Below are positions 20,001-25,000 of a stretch of 47,090 bases of DNA, in pieces (the first letter of the stretch is position 1; each line of letters starts with the position of its first letter). Under the pieces are notes generated by a model, which searched no databases, was not told the origin of the DNA, and was given only the letters and a program-made list of their open reading frames with translations. The translations under genes were made by a program, and so were the position numbers. Source of the DNA: Prevotella sp. (GTDB lineage Bacteria; Bacteroidota; Bacteroidia; Bacteroidales; Bacteroidaceae); the NCBI GenBank assembly GCA_017395215.1, contig JAFPVW010000139.1, positions 1 through 47,090 of the forward strand. The letters are read 5' to 3'.

Positions 20001-20458
20001 TCATCGGCCATCTTCTTCAGGTCTGCAATAGCCTGGTCGAAGTCGAAGCGCAACTCAACGCTCATGTCGCCAATCGAGAAAGCCTTGTTGTCGGCGGAGC
20101 TTACCTTGACGGTTACCATCTCCTCGGCACTGAGGGTGAACTCAATCTCAGCCACACCTGTATTGGCGGCTTCGATGGTTGTGGTTACGCCACCCACCTC
20201 GATGATGATATCGCTACCGTCGGTCTCGATGAAATTGTACTTGAACACGTAGGAACCCTGCTGAAGCTTGCCTACTGCCTGCTCGATGGGGTCGCCCGAC
20301 GGACTGATTACTACTGTGCCATTGTTGTCGTAGTTCAAGCCTGTTCCTTGCCACTTGCTCTGGATGAGGTCAATGGTACTGACGTCGGCAGGAGCTGCAC
20401 TTGTTGCTACGGGAATTGCAGACAGAGCTGCTAATGAGTAAACAACATTCTTTTTCAT
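14036..20458 (-). CDS. Giant secreted coiled-coil protein with dockerin and cohesin-like domains
   Basis: The 2140-residue protein starts with a signal peptide (MKKNVVYSLAALSAIPVATSAAP). A beta-sandwich follows (about 25-135, GSYVFKYNFIETDGSDIIIEV). Residues about 145-1880 are almost entirely charged, heptad-like helix rich in Lys, Asp, Gln and Ala, a very long coiled coil or string of helical bundles. A type I dockerin follows (about 1893-1955) with two calcium loops, GDANGDGVTDVADY and ADVNKDGKVDVGDQ. A cohesin-like beta domain (about 1965-2090, MDLSLPEGMTLRGITLAERA) and the tail YSLSGRMMNAVKKGVNIIRD close it. A rod with a calcium-dependent docking module near its anchored end suggests a structural or adhesive surface fibre. 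A -7/-33 promoter and a leader of about 470 nt precede it. No enzyme domain was found. Confidence 0.8.
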   Translation of the reverse strand: MKKNVVYSLAALSAIPVATSAAPADVSTIDLIQSKWQGTGLNYDNNGTVVISPSGDPIEQAVGKLQQGSYVFKYNFIETDGSDIIIEVGGVTTTIEAANTGVAEIEFTLSAEEMVTVKVSSADNKAFSIGDMSVELRFDFDQAIADLKKMADDELYRIQLYKQGKTEDDQNKVNFYDLTQGGSVDQMIQEIVDNPNYETYQKYQLYDLKDDENPINKKIIESAKKAAADEDEYEAKLADEMLKEIEDANTEISNLSQYSQKALNTTSAAIKKDIEAYKKAAQDAAAKGKYPAYDLNATTNADYLKKQKALQKRIDNLNKAIETAKNANSDNDAAYNALKTQLDDAQAGYTGNRNQLEEALSDEAYDREFGDTEEAGKYNRYKQILEDAITELDAQANIIRQLNKENEKDHTDGTSVANQQSISDRIAAADAEIDNILQKYLNRQGKLDYALQAKIDEQKKLDDQLALYSDVVKNLGKNPYGTPCNPENIKKVQDAINTLIQKIDKANNEADPDNTKLEDLDITSNTSDIDAKFNAMKQIADVDQQNYEAWEAQVELYNGLLKNFNDGKAEAKALTYDPYFGARSPYDKYQSKYEGTSSTNAVPNPLQMQLNNIKSTIQAQYNNYFTSTVNNPYRTSGPVKNDASIKNSITTSQGDLDATNTNIKESTEYYNHLAEKVAGYDSDLKAVTDKVKDLDIYTKVVTRNNETVPDANQPVKGNTYQEKIKTVQDQIDAIRNKVNSYWNDNQPGKNYKWFEVPYGNGIKGIADDAATSIDDQTKSLDDNYEQDQTRFDQIQASIVLEELMASVDQQIKDATDRLTEIENAQDTDPFTQGIQDDRAKLQEKLAEIKEAVDNSGADAALASDTDIEDDIAAIDILSKASAELELLKDNPDEDELDITKLEKRVDDAQKNFAANKAMTDLWKKVKKALDKAKTDAQTEDPDAGTKHWQDPVLKGYEDQLNTIKENIEKYNADGDAVKYKDAVTQQLKDLRKDINAVKQQVINNLDCYEGDADKEIKGLLAYEQDVQNAFDEVSFKIASMDISSTRDDYQAELTEKKNELIRRTTSIRERYDNGEYEKGTTDPQYIEDVAALLQLEADIYEIYKKQQDGYNAQIAADNAAVLENIKKALQEAQNAFNTANNTLKTYDDLETENLQTAVAQAMQECENLNQPLKVYPTNLDNFGKTIFDAYQKLVQENAKADIDEQKLFDPEENYKATIKKDYTDKINKLFSDFKTKVTQYLQAAIKADVDYAKQQYAAAENSIKTPNNYETDFGQKDAFKNWFNQKDKNGDAGIKDLYTKADDLAKHPEDAQNIKDLDVVMSKLSKENVDRRIKTMKNEAADKVESNWLSIMQKEAKDGKAWIASNISDENENKQAWIEQFNKEVEDYVDPAQKLYDDNKEPEELPAVYAQIKNFYNKFHNKNIYYQLKKGLEQYNAYVNALDQAQTALNNAIKEVEKYEVSGQMKESYLNGYQKDIDKKRADAAQYLADGEAFDKLKSTSDVTTLKNNINNVLQSPLYEAENTQLLADIKDLEQEFNRFANDVVVTNPDAYEQLVQNYKKSIDKIKSDLASTYANNKPTKLSYYNPSALLPYEKRIAELLAEINKANDAAQAARVVKLLNEKIAQLEQKAKTLEGEEFDQEVRDTYQTDIDRANTEIGKVKKVVTDNAQQIMFYRDKAESEIAAIDKWLDEVIAKADADQKALVAKRAANDAAFNTLNTKLDDLRKKVADSQAKVDEYKYTKSTDYSNQYGMVSSQIEQEATSVSDKHDAVELDATSEIPADLTKYVDDKILDIENTAANREMTATVNDLKDQASKLNYNENEYTIGTWQEIKTEIADIKDAITALETAVKNSKATLTADADLEGQKKEADDLQARIDAIKKKADDEVINKSDEVPGDANGDGVTDVADYRLILSYILNDEIPEKGTKEFEAADVNKDGKVDVGDQTAVVNLILYGNITGQQANAVRAMAQESVSIEAVGENIFALNLNNANSYTNCQMDLSLPEGMTLRGITLAERAESHELNHATLANGAERIVVSSSKNDVLAGNSGTVLYIEVVTDASYRSGILSADNIFASNTNAVVSQFAGVNVTPTGIDGVNVDMADNSEVYSLSGRMMNAVKKGVNIIRDAAGKMKKVVVK

Positions 20459-20931
20459 AACTTTACTTGATTTTGTTAATATTAATGTTACCTATATATT
20501 GTCGTTGTTAAACTGTATGGGCAGCAGATTTCCCAAGACTATCTAAATGGCATGTGGCCGCATAACATGCGACATCGCTCCATGAATGACACATGGGTGG
20601 TAGCCTGGTTGTTAAAAATAGTATTGCTGCTCTTATGCATGCTTTACTTCTCTCTGCACATGCAGTCCCTCATGCACATAACCTTTTTCTTTTTGGTTAT
20701 CGACCACGGAAGCGTGAGACTGAAATCTTCAATCTCTGTCTTGAGGTCCTAGGATAACCACTGCAAAAAGATGTAATGACACAATCCCACGCTATACACG
20801 TGAGTAGCCATCATGTCATCTTGTTTGCGTTTGAAATTTCCTAGGTTTCAAGACACAAGATGAAGCATAACGCTTCTCATTTTCCAATAAAAGTGACCAG
20901 TGACGTAGGTATACAGTGCACCAATCGCCTG
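20459..20931 (-). promoter_or_regulatory. Long, hairpin-rich 5' leader of the dockerin coiled-coil gene
   Basis: Between the promoter and the ATG lie about 470 nt with no convincing gene. On the plus strand the inverted repeats are: gaagc/gcttc (20862-20876); tcatcttgt (20816-20824) / acaagatga (20855-20863) with inner tgaaa/tttca; tggttatc-gacc (20694-20705) / ggtc-ctag-gataacca (20744-20760); and ataacc (20678-20683) / ggttat (20695-20700). The last two share ggttat and so are mutually exclusive, as in a switch. No known riboswitch class was recognised. Confidence 0.45.
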
Positions 20932-20963
20932 CAAATGTAACAATAGTTTCTTAAACTACCAAA
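20932..20963 (-). promoter_or_regulatory. Bacteroidota-type promoter of the dockerin coiled-coil gene
   Basis: On the minus strand, TTTG (20963-20960) is followed after 20 bp by TACATTTG (20939-20932). Both boxes and the spacing fit the TTTG-N19/21-TAnnTTTG consensus. Transcription would start near 20926, about 470 nt before the ATG. Confidence 0.7.
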
Positions 20964-21097
20964 CATTTTTTGAAAAAAATATCATTTTTGGTTAAAAACT
21001 TCTCCAAAAGTAGCATAAAAAGGGGGCGGCGGCAGAGATATACCTTATTATATAATACGCGCGCGAGGAAATAACGAGCTGCGGTTTATAATTATTC

Positions 21098-21190
21098 AAC
21101 GACAACTCGGACAACTTGGACAACAGAATGAGAAAGCAACCGCTGTCCTCGGAGTTAAGATATGTTGTATTAGTTGTCTTGGTTGTCGTT
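21098..21190. repeat. Long imperfect inverted repeat in the divergent intergenic region
   Basis: aacgacaac-tcg-gacaact (21098-21116) pairs with agttgtc-ttg-gttgtcgtt (21172-21190): 9 bp and 7 bp of stem separated by a 3x3 internal loop, enclosing 55 nt. attcaacgac occurs directly before the left arm and again just after the right arm (21194-21203). The rest of 20964-21097 is A/T-rich with no feature seen. Confidence 0.55.
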
Positions 21191-21217
21191 TTTATTCAAC
21201 GACGCCTTCTGCGTCTT

Positions 21218-21242
21218 ACAACCACTCAGGTTGTAGTTTTTT
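21218..21242 (+). terminator. Orphan rho-independent terminator
   Basis: acaacc-actca-ggttgt followed by ag and T6. A gacgc/gcgtc mini-hairpin (21201-21215) precedes it. No protein-coding gene ends just upstream on the plus strand, so it may end a small RNA that includes the inverted repeat at 21098-21190, or insulate the next promoter. Confidence 0.6.
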
Positions 21243-21254
21243 CGGCGTAATCCA

Positions 21255-21284
21255 TTGCCGTTTGAGGAAAAAGAGTTATCTTTG
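21255..21284 (+). promoter_or_regulatory. Bacteroidota-type promoter of the YqiA-like hydrolase gene
   Basis: TTG (21255-21257), 19 bp, then TATCTTTG (21277-21284), a near-ideal match to the Bacteroidota consensus. Transcription would start near 21290, giving a leader of about 40 nt that includes the Shine-Dalgarno-like aggagga (21314-21320). Confidence 0.8.
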
Positions 21285-21331
21285 CAACAGAATTGCGACC
21301 GATTACAAAAAACAGGAGGAAACAATCTGCA

Positions 21332-22351
21332 ATGGCAACAATGACTAACAACCCATATATCAAGCAGTTTCCAGAGCTGTTCGACGGAAAGAAGATAATG
21401 TATGTGCACGGCTTTGGCAGCAGCGGACAGTCGGGCACGGTGACACGCATACGGACGGTGCTGCCGGGAGCCACGGTGGTGGCTCCCGACCTGCCCATAC
21501 ACCCGGGGGATGCCATCGACCTGCTGCTGTCTCTATGCCAGAGAGAGCAGCCCGACCTGATAATAGGCACATCGATGGGCGGCATGTATGCCGAGCAGCT
21601 CTACGGCTACGACCGCATACTGATAAATCCGGCCTTCAGAATAGCCGACACCATGCAGGAGCACGGGCTGACGGGCAAACAGCAGTTTTTCAGCCCGCGG
21701 CAGGACGGTGTGCAGGAGTTCTACGTAGACAAGGCGCTGGTGAAGGAATACCGGGCAGTAAGCGAGCAGAACTTCGCCCACGCAGGCGAGCCGGATGAGC
21801 AGCACCGCGTCTACGGCCTTTTCGGCGACAACGACGACTTGGTGGACACCAAGGGCATTTTCCCCTATCGGCAATCCATCTCCTTCCATGGGGAACACCG
21901 CATGAACGACCACTCGTTCATGCAGTCGGTGGTGCCAGTAATCAGATGGATTGACGACCGCCAGGAGCACCGCGAGCGCCCCATAGTATATATAGGCACC
22001 GAGACGCTGTGGCAGGCAGACGGACAGGTGCGCCCGTCGGCCCAGAAGGCCGTGAGAATGCTCATCGAGCACTATCAGGTGTTCTTCGTGTCGTTCGACA
22101 TGACGGGCAAGGGCATCATGCAGCTCAAGGAAAGGTTGACAGGGCACATCGGCGTGCCGGCATGGGGGCACACAATCATTGCCGACCAGCGCCACCTGCT
22201 CTACGGCGACTACCTGATACAGGCCACGTGCGGAGCAAGGTGGCCGGGCAAGGAGCCGGAGCCTATGGCCACACCCATAGAGCTGGGCAGCGACGAGTTC
22301 AAGACGTGGGACAGCGTGATAGAATACTTCGGACGCTTAGGAGGACAATGA
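21332..22351 (+). CDS. YqiA/UPF0227-type alpha/beta hydrolase with C-terminal HAD-like extension
   Basis: The ATG at 21332 is chosen because it follows aggagga at 21314 and because the upstream TTG at 21293 falls at the transcription start. The product has 339 residues. The N-terminal half (about 20-190) is a cytoplasmic esterase-like alpha/beta hydrolase, with an oxyanion strand KIMYVHGFGSSGQSGT and a nucleophile elbow GTSMGG. The family's His is probably in MNDHSF. The C-terminal part (about 205-330; RPIVYIGTETLW, then YQVFFVSFDMTGKG) does not belong to YqiA proteins. It looks like a second alpha/beta fold, perhaps a degenerate HAD-like domain. There is no signal peptide. The GH105 gene follows after 34 bp, likely in one operon. 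Substrate unknown. Confidence 0.7.
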   Translation: MATMTNNPYIKQFPELFDGKKIMYVHGFGSSGQSGTVTRIRTVLPGATVVAPDLPIHPGDAIDLLLSLCQREQPDLIIGTSMGGMYAEQLYGYDRILINPAFRIADTMQEHGLTGKQQFFSPRQDGVQEFYVDKALVKEYRAVSEQNFAHAGEPDEQHRVYGLFGDNDDLVDTKGIFPYRQSISFHGEHRMNDHSFMQSVVPVIRWIDDRQEHRERPIVYIGTETLWQADGQVRPSAQKAVRMLIEHYQVFFVSFDMTGKGIMQLKERLTGHIGVPAWGHTIIADQRHLLYGDYLIQATCGARWPGKEPEPMATPIELGSDEFKTWDSVIEYFGRLGGQ

Positions 22352-22385
22352 CAGACAACACATAAAAAACCAACAATCCAAGACA

Positions 22386-23516
22386 ATGACCAAGAGACAA
22401 CTACTTGCACTGCTGCTCTGCACATTAGCATGGGCGGGGGCGAAAGCCAAAGCCAGGGGCGACGCTGCCTCCGGCGTTATCAGCATGATTGAAAAGGTGA
22501 ACAACTACTGGCAACAGAACAACAAGGCCGAGGTGAGAGCCTTCTGGGACAATGCCGCCTACCACACCGGCAACGTCGAGGCCTACAAGCTGACCGGCAA
22601 TCAGCGCATGCTCGACTACAGCATACGATGGGCAGAACACAACAAGTGGATGGGAGCCACAGAGGCCGACCCCAAGAAGTGGAAGTACAAACAGTACGGC
22701 GAAGGGCAGGACTATGTGCTCTTCGGCGACTGGCAGATATGCTTCCAGACCTACATCGACCTATATAATATAGAGCGTGACGAACGGCGCGTGGCTCGGG
22801 CACGCGAGGTGATGGGCTATGAGGCCGACTCGCGCGACAACGACTACTGGTGGTGGGCCGACGCACTGTACATGGTCATGCCGGTGATGACCAAGATGTA
22901 CCTGCTTACCGGCGACGCCAAGTTCTTGGACAAGCTCTACTCCAACCTGCTGTATTCCGACAGCATAATGTACGACGAGGAGACAGGCATCTACTTCCGC
23001 GACGGCAAGTACGTCTATCCCAAGCACAAGACGGCATCGGGGAAGAAAGACTTCTGGGCGCGAGGCGACGGATGGGTGCTGGCCGGACTGGCCAAGGTGC
23101 TCCAGGACATGCCCGAGGACTACGTCAGGAAGCCGTGGTTCGTACACAAGTTCACCCGCATGGCGCAGACAGTGGCAAGCCTGCAACAGCCCGAGGGCTA
23201 CTGGACACGCTCGATGATGGACGCCAAGCAGGCGCCAGGCCCTGAGACGTCGGGCACCGCCTTCTTCTGCTACGGCCTGCTCTGGGGCGTCAACAACGGC
23301 TACCTGAGAAAGAGCGAGTACAAGCCCGTCATTGACCGAGCATGGCGATACCTTACCAAGACAGCCCTCCAGGCCGACGGTCGTGTGGGCTACGTCCAGC
23401 CCATAGGCGAACGGGCCATCCCCGGACAGAAGGTCGATGCCAACAGCCAGGCCAACTTCGGCGTGGGAGCCTTCCTGCTTGCCGCCTGCGAGTATGTAAG
23501 GTATCTACGGAAGTAA
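22386..23516 (+). CDS. Glycoside hydrolase family 105 (unsaturated rhamnogalacturonyl/uronyl hydrolase)
   Basis: GH105 enzymes remove the 4,5-unsaturated uronic acid from oligosaccharides made by polysaccharide lyases, by hydrating the double bond. The 376-residue protein has a signal peptide (MTKRQLLALLLCTLAWAGAKA) and an (alpha/alpha)6 barrel. Family motifs are present: NYWWWADALYM with the expected catalytic Asp near residue 159, DFWARGDGWVLAGLAKVL, and ETSGTAFFCYGLLWGVNNG. The length is standard. Being exported, it would act in the periplasm on pectin or rhamnogalacturonan fragments. It shares the promoter of the preceding hydrolase gene. No SusC/D pair or lyase lies in the window, so it is not part of a visible polysaccharide locus. 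Confidence 0.9.
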   Translation: MTKRQLLALLLCTLAWAGAKAKARGDAASGVISMIEKVNNYWQQNNKAEVRAFWDNAAYHTGNVEAYKLTGNQRMLDYSIRWAEHNKWMGATEADPKKWKYKQYGEGQDYVLFGDWQICFQTYIDLYNIERDERRVARAREVMGYEADSRDNDYWWWADALYMVMPVMTKMYLLTGDAKFLDKLYSNLLYSDSIMYDEETGIYFRDGKYVYPKHKTASGKKDFWARGDGWVLAGLAKVLQDMPEDYVRKPWFVHKFTRMAQTVASLQQPEGYWTRSMMDAKQAPGPETSGTAFFCYGLLWGVNNGYLRKSEYKPVIDRAWRYLTKTALQADGRVGYVQPIGERAIPGQKVDANSQANFGVGAFLLAACEYVRYLRK

Positions 23517-23649
23517 AGGCCACCGCATTTGCCAACTATATGTTGCATTTTCCACCACTCCACAGGCAAAGAGACAGCCGGAAAACTTAAAATCCGTGAA
23601 AACTGCACATTCTGAATCACAATTCCTTCCGTGTTACGAAAGAATTTGC

Positions 23650-23657
23650 TATCTTTG
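23650..23657 (+). promoter_or_regulatory. Bacteroidota-type -7 element of fba
   Basis: TATCTTTG lies 58-65 bp before the fba ATG at 23715 and matches TAnnTTTG exactly. The -33 region is not a clear TTG. An in-frame GTG at 23631 lies upstream of this box and so cannot be the start. Confidence 0.7.
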
Positions 23658-23714
23658 CCCTCACAAAACGAGAACAACAACAATAGGCAATTATTAAAAT
23701 CAAAAAAAATCATC

Positions 23715-24725
23715 ATGGTAGATTACAAGAGTTTAGGCCTCGTGAACACCAAAGAGATGTTCAAGCGTGCCATCAACGGCGGTTATGCCATCCCCGCATT
23801 CAACTTCAACAACATGGAGCAGCTCCAGGCCATCATCAAGGCCTCGAGCGACTTGAAGAGTCCCGTCATCCTGCAGGTATCAAAGGGTGCCCGCAACTAT
23901 GCCAACGCCACCCTGCTGCGCTACATGGCACAGGGGGCTGTGGAATACGCCAAGGAGCTGGGATGCAAGCATCCTGAGGTTGTGCTTCACCTTGACCACG
24001 GCGACAGCTTCGAGACCTGCAAGAGCTGCATCGACTACGGTTTCTCGAGCGTGATGATCGACGCCAGCCACCTGCCCTTCGAGGAGAATATCGCACTGAC
24101 GAAAAAGGTGGTGGACTATGCACACCAGTTTGACGTGACCGTCGAGGCAGAGCTGGGCGTGCTCGCAGGCGTTGAGGACGAGGTGTCGAGCGCCGAGAGC
24201 CACTACACCAAGCCCGAGGAGGTGATCGAGTTCTCACAGCGTTCAGGCTGCGACTCCCTGGACATCTCTATCGGCACCAGCCACGGTGCATACAAGTTCA
24301 CCCCCGAGCAGTGCACACGCGACCCGAAGACGGGCAAGCTCGTTCCGCCTCCCCTGGCCTTCGACGTGCTCGACGCAGTGATGGAGAAGCTGCCCGGATT
24401 CCCCATCGTTCTCCACGGCTCCAGCTCCGTTCCCCAGGAGTATGTCGACGAGATCAACTCTCTCGGCGGCAAGCTGCCCGATGCCATCGGCATTCCCGAG
24501 GAGCAGCTGCGCAAGGCCTCGAAGAGCGCCGTCTGCAAGATTAACATCGACTCCGACTCGCGTCTGGCCTTCACCGCTGCCGTACGCCGCGTTCTGCACG
24601 ACAAGCCCGGTGAGTTCGACCCACGCAAGTTCTGCGGCCCCGCTCGCGACGAGATGGAGAAGATGTACAAGCACAAGATCATCGACGTGCTTGGCTCTGA
24701 CAACAAATTAGCGCAAATAGACTAA
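23715..24725 (+). CDS. fba: Class II fructose-bisphosphate aldolase
   Basis: This glycolytic/gluconeogenic enzyme cleaves fructose 1,6-bisphosphate to dihydroxyacetone phosphate and glyceraldehyde 3-phosphate, using zinc. The 336-residue product, from the ATG at 23715 (MVDYKSLGLVNTKEMF), has the class II landmarks: PAFNFNNMEQ near the start, HLDHGDSFE with the catalytic Asp (about 94) and a zinc His (about 95), VEAELGVLAG, GTSHGAYK and LHGSSSVP. The length matches Bacteroidota aldolases. It has its own -7 promoter and is followed by strong hairpins, so it is a single-gene unit. It converges with the surface-protein cluster. Confidence 0.96.
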   Translation: MVDYKSLGLVNTKEMFKRAINGGYAIPAFNFNNMEQLQAIIKASSDLKSPVILQVSKGARNYANATLLRYMAQGAVEYAKELGCKHPEVVLHLDHGDSFETCKSCIDYGFSSVMIDASHLPFEENIALTKKVVDYAHQFDVTVEAELGVLAGVEDEVSSAESHYTKPEEVIEFSQRSGCDSLDISIGTSHGAYKFTPEQCTRDPKTGKLVPPPLAFDVLDAVMEKLPGFPIVLHGSSSVPQEYVDEINSLGGKLPDAIGIPEEQLRKASKSAVCKINIDSDSRLAFTAAVRRVLHDKPGEFDPRKFCGPARDEMEKMYKHKIIDVLGSDNKLAQID

Positions 24726-24743
24726 CCCAAAAGTCCATATTTG

Positions 24744-24784
24744 CATAAAGTAAGTCCCTATCAATCGTAGGGACTTACTTTATG
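24744..24784 (+). terminator. Terminator of fba: perfect 17-bp hairpin
   Basis: Left arm 24744-24760 (cataaagtaagtcccta), 7-nt loop, right arm 24768-24784, perfectly complementary. It starts 19 bp after the fba stop. The arm begins and ends A/T-rich, so it can work in both directions between the two convergent units. Confidence 0.8.
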
Positions 24785-24820
24785 TATGTCCTCAAAAGCG
24801 CATAGAATCGGACATACATA
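24781..24820. terminator. Second overlapping hairpin downstream of fba
   Basis: 11-bp inverted repeat tatgtatgtcc (24781-24791) / ggacatacata (24810-24820). Its left arm shares tatg with the right arm of the preceding hairpin, so the two compete for those bases. Confidence 0.55.
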
Positions 24821-24822
24821 AA

Positions 24823-24847
24823 GGGGTGACAGACTTTCTGCCACCCC
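24823..24847. terminator. Third hairpin in the fba convergent region
   Basis: ggggtg (24823-24828) / cacccc (24842-24847) with a 13-nt loop. No T-run follows on either strand; it may stabilise transcript ends. Confidence 0.4.
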
Positions 24848-24896
24848 ATCTTGCATTCTGGATAATACAAACTAATTGTGTTCACTTACTTATAAA

Positions 24897-24992
24897 TTAA
24901 TAATCTTGTTGTTTCTTTGTTCTTGCCTTGCAAGCGTCCTTCGGCCGAGCGGCCGCCGAGGCGGCCATCATCCATTGGAAAAACTTCTTCAT
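24897..24992 (-). pseudogene. Decayed lipoprotein signal-peptide fragment (MKKFFQWMMAAS)
   Basis: A 31-codon minus-strand frame begins MKKFFQWMMAAS, closely like the MRKxFQWAMAAA signal peptides of the two lipoproteins at 40599-42848. After that it becomes an unrelated basic peptide (ARPKDACKARTKKQQDY) with no hydrophobic core and no lipobox. A GC-rich palindrome (ggccgcc-ga-ggcggcc, 24951-24966) lies where the signal-peptide core should be. It starts 9 bp after the stop of the GLUG/beta-prism gene, on the same strand. It is most likely the ruined start of a further lipoprotein gene of the cluster. Confidence 0.5.
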
Positions 24993-25000
24993 GTTACACA

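Noticed and set aside
18443-20434. Very long plus-strand open frame opposite the coiled-coil gene, and similar long antisense frames opposite other giants (for example 25961-27697 and 38963-40579).
   Set aside because: They mirror the codon usage of the real minus-strand genes, lack signal peptides, recognisable domains or initiation context, and their translations are low-complexity Val/Leu/Ala strings.
22386-24725. A polysaccharide utilisation locus around the GH105 gene.
   Set aside because: No SusC/SusD pair, sulfatase, lyase or hybrid sensor lies nearby; the neighbours are a cytoplasmic hydrolase and aldolase.
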